Assembly (NCBI RefSeq): GCF_029338175.1
Contig: NZ_CP119862.1
Coordinates: 3,534,001-3,598,000 of the forward strand
Origin: Citrobacter enshiensis
GTDB taxonomy: Bacteria; Pseudomonadota; Gammaproteobacteria; Enterobacterales; Enterobacteriaceae
DNA length: 64,000 bases
Direction: 5' to 3'
In this document: positions 29,282 through 42,314 of the stretch, piece by piece
Position numbering within the stretch: the first letter of the stretch is position 1
How the letters are laid out: each line of letters begins with the position of its first letter
Translations under genes and position numbers: made by a program
The notes under the pieces: model-generated
What the model was told of the DNA's origin: nothing
Databases searched by the model: none
Seen by the model: the letters and a program-made list of their open reading frames with translations, nothing else

Positions 29282-31210
29282 TCAAATGGGGCGGATACTC
29301 TCTTCGTCCAGATCTGCGTCGAAGAAACGGCGCAACGTCTGAATGTTATTATCCGCAATAATCGACTCACGCGCCTGCGCGAGTTTCTCTTCATAAATCG
29401 CCTGACGCCACTCGAGCGGCGTTCGCACCGCAGGATTATCGTCTTCAACGATGGTCAGTTCAACCGGCGAGCCCGTTAAGGCGCTTAATGCCTCCGCTAA
29501 CCTTTGCTGCGCGCCGCTGGAATTGAGGTGCCGCTGCGTAGAACGCAGGTGCAAACACACGACATTGCCGTTTTCCTCTTTCCACGCATTTAACGCGACC
29601 TGCTCCACCAGTTTTGGCAGTGAAAGCTGGCTCACCTGCGCCGCCCACGGGTCACGCTCAATCGCTTCCGCCGCCAGTTTGGCCGCCAGCTCTGGCGTTT
29701 TTTCATGCTCCAGCGCTTTTTTCAGCGCTTTCGGCGTGGCGACCGCCTCTTTCACTTCAACAACGGGATTGGTTGTCTTCCAGCGATAGGCTTCTTTCTT
29801 CGCTGGCGCCTTTTCCAGCGCAGAGGGCGCCGGACGCGCCTGAACACGTTCAGAAACGGAGGCCAGTCTTTCCAGCGCAGCATTATTCACCGGCCGCGCG
29901 CGGGTAGCGGCTGCCGGTTCACTCTTTTTTGCTTTGGTTGCTCCCTGAGCACGCTGCAGCTGATTACGCGCCGCCAGTACCTGACTGGTGGATTCCGGCA
30001 ACGGGGCCGCGGGTGCCTGATGCACAGGCGCAGATAGCTGTGGCAACTGAGTCGGGGTCATTACCGCTGTCGGGGCGACCGGTGCAAAAGCGGGTTGCGA
30101 AACCTCTGGCTCCGGGAGCGGCATACGCGGGTGGAATGCCAGCGCACGTAGTAGCGTCATTTCAACGCCCATCCGCCGGTCCGGCGCATAAGGCAGCTCT
30201 TTACGACCGATTAAGAGCGTCTGATAGTAGAGCTGAATGTCGGTTGGCGGCACTACTCGCGCCAGTTCACGCATACGCTGTTCAATGGCCGCCATGTCGC
30301 TACCGAGCGCCGCAGGCGAAAGCTGCACCATCGCAATGCGGTGCAGCAGACCCAGCATCTCAACCAACAATGCTTCCCATTCGATACCACGCGCGGCCGC
30401 CTCATTGACCAGCGACATCACACGCTCGCCGTTGGCTTCCACCACGGCTTCAACAAGAGAAAGCGCCTGGTCATCGTCCAGCGTCCCGAGCATCGCGCTC
30501 ACCGCCTGAGTAGAGACCAGACCGTCGCCGCTGGCGATCGCCTGGTCCGTCAGACTCAGTGCATCGCGCAAACTGCCGTCCGCCGCGCGGGACAACAATT
30601 GCAGTGCCCGCGGTTCATGGCTGATGTGCTCTTCGTTGAGGATATGCTCAAGCTGATGGCGGATTTGATCGACATCCAGCGCTTTGAGATGAAATTGCAG
30701 GCAGCGCGACAGGATCGTCACCGGCAGCTTCTGCGGATCGGTCGTCGCCAGCAGAAACTTCACATGGGCTGGCGGTTCTTCAAGGGTTTTGAGCAGCGCG
30801 TTGAAGCTGTGGCGCGACAGCATGTGCACTTCATCGATCAGGTAGACCTTGAAACGACCACGCGCAGGCGCGTACTGGACGTTATCCAGCAGGTCACGGG
30901 TGTCTTCAACTTTGGTGCGCGACGCGGCATCAATCTCAATCAGATCGACAAAACGTCCCTGCTCGATTTCACGGCAGTTATCACACACGCCGCATGGGGT
31001 GGCGGTAATGCCGGTTTCACAATTCAGCCCTTTCGCCAGCAAACGGGCGATAGAGGTTTTCCCGACGCCACGGGTGCCGGAAAAAAGATAAGCATGATGA
31101 ATACGCCCTAACGACAAGCCGTTCGCCAGTGCGGTCAGCACATGTTCCTGGCCGACGACGTCAGCAAAGGTTTGTGGGCGCCATTTTCGGGCTAAGACCT
31201 GATAACTCAT
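29282..31210 (-). CDS. dnaX: DNA polymerase III tau (and gamma) subunit DnaX
   Basis: 642 residues as tau (E. coli 643). AAA+ clamp-loader ATPase: Walker A GTRGVGKTS, zinc module CEtgitatpCGVCDNC, Walker B LIDEVHMLS, SRC motif LSRCLQFHL. Domains IV-V at the C-terminus bind DnaB helicase and the alpha subunit. A frameshift signal after codon 427 yields the shorter gamma product. First gene of dnaX-ybaB-recR. Confidence 0.98.
   Translation of the reverse strand: MSYQVLARKWRPQTFADVVGQEHVLTALANGLSLGRIHHAYLFSGTRGVGKTSIARLLAKGLNCETGITATPCGVCDNCREIEQGRFVDLIEIDAASRTKVEDTRDLLDNVQYAPARGRFKVYLIDEVHMLSRHSFNALLKTLEEPPAHVKFLLATTDPQKLPVTILSRCLQFHLKALDVDQIRHQLEHILNEEHISHEPRALQLLSRAADGSLRDALSLTDQAIASGDGLVSTQAVSAMLGTLDDDQALSLVEAVVEANGERVMSLVNEAAARGIEWEALLVEMLGLLHRIAMVQLSPAALGSDMAAIEQRMRELARVVPPTDIQLYYQTLLIGRKELPYAPDRRMGVEMTLLRALAFHPRMPLPEPEVSQPAFAPVAPTAVMTPTQLPQLSAPVHQAPAAPLPESTSQVLAARNQLQRAQGATKAKKSEPAAATRARPVNNAALERLASVSERVQARPAPSALEKAPAKKEAYRWKTTNPVVEVKEAVATPKALKKALEHEKTPELAAKLAAEAIERDPWAAQVSQLSLPKLVEQVALNAWKEENGNVVCLHLRSTQRHLNSSGAQQRLAEALSALTGSPVELTIVEDDNPAVRTPLEWRQAIYEEKLAQARESIIADNNIQTLRRFFDADLDEESIRPI
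29919..29930 (-). promoter_or_regulatory. Programmed -1 frameshift site in dnaX
   Basis: Minus-strand AAAAAAG (29930-29924) is phased A AAA AAG. The -1 frame reads GAG then TGA at 29921-29919, giving a gamma subunit of 430 residues. AGGGAG lies a short distance upstream, and a GC-rich stem (CCGGC with GCCGG) follows, the same arrangement as in E. coli. Confidence 0.88.
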
Positions 31211-31481
31211 TGGCAGGCTCTGAAACGCTGGAAGGTGGATTCACGAAGGGGTAATGCTAACACAACCTCGCAGATACAGCGAGGTTGACAGGTGATATTC
31301 AGGCGTTATCGTTGCAGCCAGTTTGGTTACGGACAGCGCGCAGAAACCGGAGCGTACACGCAGTACGTGAGGATTTATTCGCTACGCTCACCCTTTCGGG
31401 CCGCCGCAAGCGCCGTTCAAAACGCAAATGCGTTTTGTCGAGCACTGCCCGGGGCCAAAATGGCAAATAAGATAGCCTGAA
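31211..31481. other. dnaX-apt intergenic region with hairpins
   Basis: No protein gene seen. Perfect stem AACCTCGC/GCGAGGTT at 31264-31286 upstream of dnaX. A second perfect stem CAAAACGC/GCGTTTTG lies at 31418-31437. Between them the text AGCGTACACGCAGTACGTGAG (about 31351-31371) contains an imperfect palindrome. The block 31330-31475 looks like a mobile-type interspersed repeat but I cannot name its family. The dnaX promoter must lie here or further upstream. Confidence 0.5.
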
Positions 31482-32033
31482 TCAGTGTCCCGGGAAAGGC
31501 ACCAGGCTATAGCAAGTTAGTCCCTGTTTTTCCAGGCGCTGCTCGCCGCCGAGATCGAACAGATTGATGATGAACGCCGCATCTGTCACTTCACCGCCCA
31601 GACGACGGATCAGTTTTACGGTCGCTTCAATGGTTCCACCTGTTGCCAGCAGATCATCAACGACCAGAACTTTGTCGCCCGGTTTGATGGCATCTACGTG
31701 AATTTCCAGCTGATCGGTGCCGTACTCCAGTTCATAGCTTTCAGCGATCGTTTCACGTGGCAATTTACGTGGTTTACGTACGGGAACAAACCCAACGTCC
31801 AGGCCCAGTGCTACCGGCGCGCCAAACAGGAAGCCACGCGCTTCGGTGCCGACGACTTTGGTGATGCCCGCATCTTTGTATCGCTCAACCAGCAATTCAA
31901 TGCTAAGCGCGTACGCTTTCGGGTCTTCCAGTAAGCTGGTGACATCACGGAAAAGAATGCCCGGTTTTGGGTAGTCGTGAATGCTTTTGATGCTATTTTT
32001 AAGAAACTCAAGCTGCTGTGCAGTCGCGGTCAT
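31482..32033 (-). CDS. apt: Adenine phosphoribosyltransferase Apt
   Basis: 183 residues, purine salvage enzyme forming AMP from adenine and PRPP in the cytosol. The PRPP-binding signature [16 protein letters not shown] is present, and the N-terminal [16 protein letters not shown] hood motif. An in-frame start 11 codons upstream exists, but [15 protein letters not shown] matches the E. coli start. Confidence 0.97.
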   Translation of the reverse strand: MTATAQQLEFLKNSIKSIHDYPKPGILFRDVTSLLEDPKAYALSIELLVERYKDAGITKVVGTEARGFLFGAPVALGLDVGFVPVRKPRKLPRETIAESYELEYGTDQLEIHVDAIKPGDKVLVVDDLLATGGTIEATVKLIRRLGGEVTDAAFIINLFDLGGEQRLEKQGLTCYSLVPFPGH

Positions 32034-32184
32034 GGATGTATGCCTGCTAAGAACGGTGTTACTCACGGCGCAATCATATCAGGTCAAGGTAACGATTGTT
32101 TAACCTTTGACCGCCTGCGCCTGTGCTCGAAAACGGTCGAATTTACTGGCTGTTGGCAACAATTGCAACAGCGATTATGGTGCT

Positions 32185-32562
32185 TCAGTGCTTTTGTTGC
32201 TTTTCATCAATCACCGGGATCCGCCACAGAAAAATCAGCAGACAGCTTAAGATTGCCAGTAACAGTATCCGGACCCACATCATATTGACCAGCCACAGAG
32301 AAACGCCGAAGGTGATCAAAATAAGGATGATCGCCCGTGGCTTAGCGCCAGGAGGCATCGCGTGATGCTGTTGCCAATAGCGAAGGTATCCGCCAAACCA
32401 CGAGCGATAGAGCAACCAGTCGTGAAAGCGTGGCGATGAACGGGCGAAGCACCAGGCCGCCAGCAAGATAAAAGGCGTGGTGGGCAACAGCGGCAGTACA
32501 ACACCCAATGTTCCCAGCACTACCGCCAGCCAGCCAATAATGATTAAAATAATACGTTGCAT
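32185..32562 (-). CDS. ybaN: Inner-membrane protein YbaN (DUF454)
   Basis: 125 residues with three or four hydrophobic segments. The DUF454 motif LGVVLPLLPTTPFILLAAWCFARSSPRFHDWL is visible near residues 18-50, with the conserved proline pair. No function is established. It is upstream of apt on the same strand and divergent from priC. Confidence 0.93.
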   Translation of the reverse strand: MQRIILIIIGWLAVVLGTLGVVLPLLPTTPFILLAAWCFARSSPRFHDWLLYRSWFGGYLRYWQQHHAMPPGAKPRAIILILITFGVSLWLVNMMWVRILLLAILSCLLIFLWRIPVIDEKQQKH

Positions 32563-32631
32563 AATAAGAGTATCTGGAACACCTGAATGCTACTTTAGCA
32601 TAACGGTTATCATTTTCATCGGAGTGTTAAA

Positions 32632-33159
32632 TTGAAAACCGACATGCTGTTACAGAAGCTGGAAGAGCAACTCATAAACCTGCGCCAGCGTTGCGCTCCG
32701 CAGGCGTTGCATGCAACCCTCAGCCCTCGCTTTGACCGCCATCTTTTTCATACACGCAGCACATTGCTACAGGCCTATCTGGAGGAAGCCGGGGAAAACC
32801 TGACCGCCCTGCGTCATGCTGTTGATCAGCAGCAGTTGCCCCAAATCGCCTGGCTCGCCGAACATCTTGCCTCCCAGATGGAAGCGATTTCACGTGAAAC
32901 CGCCTCGTGGTCACTCCGGGAATGGGACAGTGGCTCTCCGGCACTCACCCGCTGGCAACGCAAACGTATTCAGCACCAGCAATTTGAGCGCCGTCTGCTG
33001 GAAATGACGCAAGAGCGTAAAGCCCTGCTCGCCAGGGCCACCCGCCTGGATGAACAACAGAAATTGCATCGTGAAGTTGAAGCCTATGAGGCCCGTCTGG
33101 CACGCTGTCGCCACGCGCTGGAAAAAATAGAAAACGTTCTGGCACGTTTAACCCGCTAA
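32632..33159 (+). CDS. priC: Primosomal replication protein N'' PriC
   Basis: 175 residues. PriC loads DnaB at stalled forks with leading-strand gaps, a PriA-independent restart route. Helical and basic throughout; conserved AWSLREWDS-like core appears as [11 protein letters not shown], and the tail [16 protein letters not shown] matches E. coli. The start is TTG at 32632 with GGAG eight or nine bases before; an ATG four codons in is an alternative. Confidence 0.93.
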   Translation: MKTDMLLQKLEEQLINLRQRCAPQALHATLSPRFDRHLFHTRSTLLQAYLEEAGENLTALRHAVDQQQLPQIAWLAEHLASQMEAISRETASWSLREWDSGSPALTRWQRKRIQHQQFERRLLEMTQERKALLARATRLDEQQKLHREVEAYEARLARCRHALEKIENVLARLTR

Positions 33160-33173
33160 CCCCCGGAGAATCT

Positions 33174-33329
33174 ATGTCGCTTGAAAACGCCCCTGATGAG
33201 GTCAAACTGGCCGTTGATTTGATTATGTTATTAGAAGAGCACAACGTCGCACCCGACACGGTACTGAAAGCGCTGGAGATTATAAAGCGGGACTATGAAA
33301 GGAAAACTCAGCAGCTCGCCTCCTCGTAG
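33174..33329 (+). CDS. ybaM: Small protein YbaM (DUF2496)
   Basis: 51 residues starting [20 protein letters not shown], ending before TAG at 33327. It is 14 bases after the priC stop with CCGGAGAA as ribosome-binding site, so it is the second gene of a priC-ybaM operon as in E. coli. Acidic N-terminus, basic C-terminus, helical. No established function. It converges on mscK. Confidence 0.9.
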   Translation: MSLENAPDEVKLAVDLIMLLEEHNVAPDTVLKALEIIKRDYERKTQQLASS

Positions 33330-33359
33330 GAAGAGAGCCGCTGAAAGAAGAGAACTTGT

Positions 33360-36300
33360 TTACCCTATCGCTGGCGTCGGATCGTCGCCTTTGATCTCGC
33401 GTTTCACTTCTGTCACCTCATCCCCCTTCTCGTTGCGCAGATGCACTTCAAGCTGGTTAAAGGCGATGTCGATATTGTTTTCACGGCACAGACGATCGAT
33501 CGCACGGTTCAGCTCATCTACCGTATGGCTACGATCGCGCAGTTCACGCACATATAAGCGCAGCTCGTGATCCAGCGTGCTGGGGCCAAAGGTGGTAAAG
33601 AATACCGCCGGTTCCGGATCGTGCATCACTTTCGGGTGTTCCGCCGCTGCCTGCAACAGCACTTTTTTCACTTTGTCCAGATCCGAACCGTAGGCCACAC
33701 CAAGGCGGATCACCAGACGCGTGGTGGTATCCGAGAGCGACCAGTTGATCAGACGCTCGGTCACAAACGCTTTGTTCGGGATAATCACTTCTTTACGATC
33801 AAAGTCGGTAATGGTGGTGGCGCGAATGCGGATCTTGCTTACCGTTCCCGAGAAGGTACCGATCGTGACCGTATCCCCAATACGTACCGGGCGTTCGAAC
33901 AGAATAATCAGACCCGAAACAAAGTTACCGAAGATCTCCTGCAAACCAAAACCAAGACCGACCGACAGAGCCGCTGCCAGCCACTGCAGTTTGTCCCACG
34001 ATACGCCGAGCGATCCAAACACCGTCATTGCGCCAATGGCAATGATCGCATAATTGAGGATCGTGGTGATGGCGTAAGACGCGCCCTGGCGCATTTTCAG
34101 GCGCGAAAGCACCAGCACTTCCAGCAACCCCGGCAAGTTTCGGATCAGCGCCCAGGCCACCATGGAGGCAATAATGGCAAACAGCAGACTGCCCATGGTG
34201 ACGTTTTTCACCACCGCCGCACCCGCTTCCGTGCCGTTGTAATGCCAGAGCGTAATGCTATCGAGATAGCTGAACACGGTAATCAAATCAGACCAAATTG
34301 CCCAGAACAGCACGCCGAACAGCGCGATCATCAGCAACATGGTGATACGCAGCGTTTGCTGGTTAACCTGTTCGAGCGCAATGGTCGGCTCTTCCTGCGG
34401 TTCGGCACCTTCCGCGCCTTCTTTGACCAGATTCTGACGACGCGCCAGCGCGCGACGCCAGGCAATACGGCGGGCGGCAACGCTCAATCCACGCAATACC
34501 GTCTGATACAGCAGATTCCAGATAATCACCAGATAGACCGTTTCAATCCAGCGGCCAGACAGACGCAGCGTCGTATAGAAATAACCAGTCGCCGTTAAGA
34601 CCATCAGCGCAATAGGCACGATTGATAACACCGTGATGGTGACCAGTCGCAGCCCGTGCGATTCCTTGTCGCGCCAGCTTTCACGGCACATCGGCCACAC
34701 CAGGAAAGCAATCAGCAGCAGGTTCAGGAAAATGACTACCTGACCCAGCACATCGTCCATCAGATGCAGCGGTGAGAGTTCCGCCACCACCGACCAAAAA
34801 TTCAGGGGTAGTAGCGCGAGGCTGATACGCACGATCTGGCGACGCCAATGGCTGGTCAGTTGTGCTGGCATACCAAAGTGGCGTACTGCGACGCCCTCTT
34901 TCTCCAGCACTTTCCAGCACAATCCAAACACCAGCCAGAAAAGCGCCATTTTTTTACTGAACGCCCACAGGAGATCGCTGATGTTAAGCTGCATGGTGAG
35001 CAGGATCAGACCGGCGGCAAGGATGACCAGACACACCGGTAAGGCGCGGATCAGATCAATGAGAATCGCTTTTGGCGTGTTGAGCTGGCTGTCATTACGT
35101 AATGACCCCACCGCTGCGGCTAATTTCTGCTGGTACGCTTTGAGCCATCCCAGCCGCCAGCGTATCAGTCCGGCGATCAGTAATAACGGTAATCCCGCCA
35201 GAAAAGCAATAAACACCGCAGGCCAGGCCTTTTCCCAGTTTACGGTGATTTTCATCGACTTAAACTGATCTTTCAGCGTCTGCGGGAAGGCTTTAATCCA
35301 GTCCCAGTCCATCGGACGGTTACTGTTAACCCAGAAAATTTGCTGGGTGAGGATCTCTTTCAGGTTTTTGGAGACGCTCATTAACTGCTGCTGATTGATC
35401 TGCAGGTTAATGGCCATCATCAATTGATTGCCGAGCTGTTTGTTCAGCTGATCGAGCAGTTCGCGGCGCATTTCGACCACCTGTAGCAGCGCGTCGTGAA
35501 CTTCATCATTAATTTCTTTGGCGTGCCCTTCTTCCAGTTTGGCGACAAAGGCATCGCTCTGAAACAGCGCGTCACGCTGCTGGTTGACTTCAAATTGCTC
35601 AAGACGCAAATCCGCAATGCGGTTGGTCATATCTTTCAATTCGTCGGCTGACGGCAGGGTTTGCTGTTGCTGATAAAGGATACGAGACAACAGCAGGCTG
35701 CCTTTGAGGACCGCGATTTGTTCCTTAATATTGCGTTCCGATTGCAGCGCGCGGTCAAGCCAGTTTTTGACCTTAATATTTTGCTGCATCAGCGAGTTGC
35801 CGTTTTCCGTGGCAGAAATCAGCCGCTGGCTCAGTTGGTGGTTGATCTCCAGCTCCTGATTCACCAGCGGGTTCGTCTGGATACGCGCTGTCTCATCCGG
35901 AGTGACCGCTTCCTGCGCCGTTTTCTCCGTTAACGTAAGGCGTTTGCTGTTTACCGCTTCCTGTAAGAGCTGAAGCTGATGTTCCAGTCGGTTGCTGTTT
36001 GCCGTCACATAATCGCGCTGCTTTTGCAGGGTATCCTGCAAGACTGTATTGCCTTCCAGACTCTTACGCTGTTGATCTATCTGCGCATTGAGCAACACCT
36101 GCTGCGTCAGGAGCAACACCTGCTGGCTTGGGCGTAGCGCCGCTTCGCCCACATTGGTACCATCCAGGCGATTACGAATTTGCTGCAGTTGCTGAGAGGC
36201 GGTGTACATGGCGTTTTGCACCCGCTCTGGCTGTGTCTGGAGGGAGACGAGTTGGCTGTTATAGGTCGCCAGATCGTTTTGCGCGCTTTGCAAATCATCC

Positions 36301-36722
36301 AGCACTTGCGCAACGCGCAATTCAAGCTGACGCAATGAAAGTGTGCTTAATGTTTTTCGCGTTTCATCATCATTGTCGACGTCGCTCAGCGCATTGAGCG
36401 CATCAGACGCCTGGCGCATTTTCTCCGGCGCCTGCGCCACTTTCTGACGCAACTGAACGGTTTCGTCTTTCACCCGCTCAATTTTGTCGAGCGTCTCCAG
36501 TGTTTCAAGGAGGTCCTGCTGTACCAGTTTGTCCTGTGCGGTGAGGTCTTTTTGTTTGCTCAGCGCATCCAACTGGCTTTGCACATCGGCTTTCGTCGGC
36601 AGGTCACCATTCGATTGCGCGCGCGCAAATGCAGATGACTGGCAGGACAGCAACAGGATGAAGAAAAAAGTCGTTATAAAAACAAGATGCTGTAAACGTT
36701 TATTAAGCTGCAACATAGTCAT
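33360..36722 (-). CDS. mscK: Potassium-dependent mechanosensitive channel MscK (KefA)
   Basis: 1120 residues, same size as E. coli MscK. A signal peptide ends near AFARA (residues 31-35). A long periplasmic coiled-coil domain runs to about residue 480, followed by about eleven transmembrane segments. The MscS-like pore helix region is GLGFGLQEIFGNFVSGLIILFERPVRIGD, then a cytosolic vestibule domain. It opens on membrane tension in the presence of external K+. Start MTMLQLNKR agrees with E. coli. Confidence 0.97.
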   Translation of the reverse strand: MTMLQLNKRLQHLVFITTFFFILLLSCQSSAFARAQSNGDLPTKADVQSQLDALSKQKDLTAQDKLVQQDLLETLETLDKIERVKDETVQLRQKVAQAPEKMRQASDALNALSDVDNDDETRKTLSTLSLRQLELRVAQVLDDLQSAQNDLATYNSQLVSLQTQPERVQNAMYTASQQLQQIRNRLDGTNVGEAALRPSQQVLLLTQQVLLNAQIDQQRKSLEGNTVLQDTLQKQRDYVTANSNRLEHQLQLLQEAVNSKRLTLTEKTAQEAVTPDETARIQTNPLVNQELEINHQLSQRLISATENGNSLMQQNIKVKNWLDRALQSERNIKEQIAVLKGSLLLSRILYQQQQTLPSADELKDMTNRIADLRLEQFEVNQQRDALFQSDAFVAKLEEGHAKEINDEVHDALLQVVEMRRELLDQLNKQLGNQLMMAINLQINQQQLMSVSKNLKEILTQQIFWVNSNRPMDWDWIKAFPQTLKDQFKSMKITVNWEKAWPAVFIAFLAGLPLLLIAGLIRWRLGWLKAYQQKLAAAVGSLRNDSQLNTPKAILIDLIRALPVCLVILAAGLILLTMQLNISDLLWAFSKKMALFWLVFGLCWKVLEKEGVAVRHFGMPAQLTSHWRRQIVRISLALLPLNFWSVVAELSPLHLMDDVLGQVVIFLNLLLIAFLVWPMCRESWRDKESHGLRLVTITVLSIVPIALMVLTATGYFYTTLRLSGRWIETVYLVIIWNLLYQTVLRGLSVAARRIAWRRALARRQNLVKEGAEGAEPQEEPTIALEQVNQQTLRITMLLMIALFGVLFWAIWSDLITVFSYLDSITLWHYNGTEAGAAVVKNVTMGSLLFAIIASMVAWALIRNLPGLLEVLVLSRLKMRQGASYAITTILNYAIIAIGAMTVFGSLGVSWDKLQWLAAALSVGLGFGLQEIFGNFVSGLIILFERPVRIGDTVTIGTFSGTVSKIRIRATTITDFDRKEVIIPNKAFVTERLINWSLSDTTTRLVIRLGVAYGSDLDKVKKVLLQAAAEHPKVMHDPEPAVFFTTFGPSTLDHELRLYVRELRDRSHTVDELNRAIDRLCRENNIDIAFNQLEVHLRNEKGDEVTEVKREIKGDDPTPAIG

Positions 36723-36841
36723 GAGAATGAAGGTTTCTGAACCGGAAGAACGACCGAAAATAGCCAGAGCGCAAGAATATCACGGCTCACACAGACAAAA
36801 TAGCAGGATGGAAAGCGTCCAGGAAAAATCCTGGGATGGCA

Positions 36842-37495
36842 TCAGGAGCTTTCACCAGATAACGGTACGCGCAGCGTTGGACAGAATTGATACATCTCCA
36901 ACAGAATAGCGACATAATCGCGCGCCTCCTTTTTAAGGTCAAAGGACTGCGGGGCGAATAACCAGTTTTCCATTATGCCAGAGATATAACTGCGCATTAA
37001 TATCGCCGCCCGGCGGGTGTTAAGATTTTCGGGTAACATTTGCGCATGAATACAATGCGTTAGCGTTTGTTCAATGCGATCATAACTTTCCAGACAGAGG
37101 CTTCGCTGCGCCTGTTGAACGACAAACATCTCCCCAACGAACTCGCATTTATGGAATATAATCTCCATCAGCAACCGTCGGCGCTCTTCTGTCACAGTGG
37201 CTTCAAGAAGATAGACTAGAATCTCTCTTAATACTGATAGTGGATCGTCGGGGAATTTTGCCTGATACTCAATCTCAAGCTCACCAATATTGGATTCTGA
37301 TAGTTCCCAGATTTCGCTAAATAAATCCGACTTGTTTTTGAAATGCCAATAGATTGCACCGCGTGTGACGCCAGCAGCTTTTGCAATCTCCACGAGCGAG
37401 GTGGATGATACACCTTGTTGCGAGAACAAACGCAGAGCTACATCCAGTATGTGTTGTCGTGTTACCAGCGCTTGTTGTTTGGTTTTTCGTGCCAT
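36842..37495 (-). CDS. acrR: TetR-family repressor AcrR
   Basis: 217 residues. The N-terminal helix-turn-helix spans about residues 10-55 ([24 protein letters not shown]). The C-terminal ligand domain binds drugs and dyes and releases repression of acrAB. It is divergent from acrA, with its operator between. No frameshift or stop interrupts it, so the repressor looks functional. Confidence 0.97.
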   Translation of the reverse strand: MARKTKQQALVTRQHILDVALRLFSQQGVSSTSLVEIAKAAGVTRGAIYWHFKNKSDLFSEIWELSESNIGELEIEYQAKFPDDPLSVLREILVYLLEATVTEERRRLLMEIIFHKCEFVGEMFVVQQAQRSLCLESYDRIEQTLTHCIHAQMLPENLNTRRAAILMRSYISGIMENWLFAPQSFDLKKEARDYVAILLEMYQFCPTLRVPLSGESS

Positions 37496-37523
37496 ATGTT
37501 GGTGAATTTACAGGCGTTAGATT

Positions 37524-37547
37524 TACATACATTTGTGAATGTATGTA
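37524..37547. promoter_or_regulatory. AcrR operator
   Basis: 24-base inverted repeat with arms TACATACATT and AATGTATGTA around TGTG. It is the same sequence as the AcrR site in E. coli as I recall it. It lies 29 bases before the acrR start and 88 before acrA, so it controls both. Confidence 0.92.
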
Positions 37548-37634
37548 CCATAGCACGACGATAATATAAACGCAGTAATGGGTTTATGGGCTAGACCATT
37601 GATCAATTTGAAATCGGACACTCGAGGTTTACAT

Positions 37635-38828
37635 ATGAACAAAAACAGAGGGTTAACGCCTCTGGCGGTCGTTCTGATGCTCTCAGGCAGCTTAGCGCTA
37701 ACAGGATGTGACGACAAAGAGGCCCAAAAAGGGGGCCAGCAGAAGCCAGAAGTTGGAGTTGTGACGCTCAAAACTGAACCTCTGCAAATCACGACTGAAC
37801 TCCCGGGTCGCACCAGCGCTTTCCGTATTGCGGAAGTTCGCCCTCAGGTAAGTGGCATTATCCTGAAGCGCAATTTCACGGAAGGCGGTGACGTCGAAGC
37901 GGGTGTGTCTCTCTATCAGATTGATCCTGCGACTTATCAGGCCGCTTACGAAAGTGCAAAAGGTGATTTAGCCAAAGCGCAGGCAGCGGCGAACATCGCA
38001 CAGCTGACCGTTAAGCGTTACCAGAAACTGTTGGGTACCAAGTACATCAGTCAACAGGATTACGATACCGCGCAGGCGGATGCGCAACAGGCGAACGCTG
38101 CTGTTGTTGCCGCAAAAGCTGCCGTCGAAACCGCACGTATCAATCTGGCCTACACCAAAGTGACTTCGCCTATCAGCGGTCGCATTGGTAAATCGTCTGT
38201 CACGGAAGGTGCATTGGTACAAAATGGTCAAGCCACTGCGCTGGCCACCGTCCAACAACTCGATCCTATCTATGTTGATGTGACACAGTCGAGCAATGAC
38301 TTCCTGCGTCTGAAGCAAGAGCTGGCAAATGGCACGCTGAAGCAAGAGAACGGAAAAGCCAAAGTCGATCTGGTCACCAACGACGGCATTAAATTCCCGC
38401 AGTCCGGTACGCTGGAGTTCTCTGACGTGACCGTTGACCAAACCACTGGGTCGATTACGCTGCGCGCCATCTTCCCGAACCCGGATCACACCTTGCTGCC
38501 AGGCATGTTCGTTCGCGCCCGTCTGGAAGAAGGGACGAATCCAACCGCACTTCTGGTTCCGCAGCAGGGTGTAACGCGTACCCCGCGTGGTGAAGCCAGT
38601 GCACTGGTTGTTGGGGCGGATGACAAAGTGGAAACCCGTCAGATCGTCGCCACTCAGGCGATCGGCGACAAGTGGTTGGTGACAGAAGGTCTTAAGTCGG
38701 GCGACCGCGTGATTGTAAGTGGGCTGCAAAAAGTGCGTCCTGGCGCGCAGGTAAAAGCACAAGAAGTGACGGCTGATAACGAACAGCCAGCCACGAGCGG
38801 AAGCCAGCCTGAACAGTCTAAGTCTTAA
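37635..38828 (+). CDS. acrA: RND efflux periplasmic adaptor AcrA
   Basis: 397-residue lipoprotein: signal peptide with lipobox LTGC and lipidated C25. Membrane-fusion protein domains in order: beta-barrel/lipoyl halves (QVSGIILKRNFTEGGDVEAG), an alpha-hairpin about residues 100-170, beta-barrel and membrane-proximal domain. It bridges AcrB and the outer-membrane channel TolC. It is 22 bases upstream of acrB in the acrAB operon, controlled by AcrR and, in relatives, MarA/SoxS/Rob. Confidence 0.98.
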   Translation: MNKNRGLTPLAVVLMLSGSLALTGCDDKEAQKGGQQKPEVGVVTLKTEPLQITTELPGRTSAFRIAEVRPQVSGIILKRNFTEGGDVEAGVSLYQIDPATYQAAYESAKGDLAKAQAAANIAQLTVKRYQKLLGTKYISQQDYDTAQADAQQANAAVVAAKAAVETARINLAYTKVTSPISGRIGKSSVTEGALVQNGQATALATVQQLDPIYVDVTQSSNDFLRLKQELANGTLKQENGKAKVDLVTNDGIKFPQSGTLEFSDVTVDQTTGSITLRAIFPNPDHTLLPGMFVRARLEEGTNPTALLVPQQGVTRTPRGEASALVVGADDKVETRQIVATQAIGDKWLVTEGLKSGDRVIVSGLQKVRPGAQVKAQEVTADNEQPATSGSQPEQSKS

Positions 38829-38847
38829 CTTAAACAGGAGCCGTTAA

Positions 38848-42000
<3,153 letters not shown>

Positions 42001-42014
42001 TTCATCGTCTTAAC

Positions 42015-42038
42015 AAAGGCCGCGCAAGCGGCCTTTTT
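42015..42038 (+). terminator. Rho-independent terminator of acrAB
   Basis: Perfect 9-base stem AAAGGCCGC/GCGGCCTTT with a 4-base loop, extended by further T residues, 15 bases after the acrB stop. Confidence 0.9.
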
Positions 42039-42254
42039 ATTGGATAAAATTCATAAAAAGCGCTTATTGTCAGTTCATTTATTTTATCCAGGATAAATAA
42101 GGCATATAATCCACAGATCGCCAAAGGCTATTCCTGGCCTGTCTGGTAATTTCTTATTTTCTCATTAATTAAGAAATATTAAGACTATTCCTGGTACTTT
42201 CTACGTTGCGACAGGCAGTTACCGCAGGTTGTGACGACCAAAAGGGATAACTTG

Positions 42255-42314
42255 ATGAATTACAAAAGTAATAAAGATTTTCCCTCATTCCGCGCCAGCG
42301 CATATGTCTGCTAA
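42255..42314 (+). CDS. Possible 19-residue small protein
   Basis: ATG at 42255 preceded by AAGGGA (42242-42247) and ended by TAA at 42312. It would encode MNYKSNKDFPSFRASAYVC. It lies in the long leader region before tomB. No homolog known to me; could be a chance frame or a leader peptide. Confidence 0.25.
   Translation: MNYKSNKDFPSFRASAYVC

Noticed and set aside
33567-34598. 343-codon open frame opposite mscK
   Set aside because: Arginine- and glutamine-rich reverse-frame translation, no ribosome-binding site, full overlap with a conserved gene.
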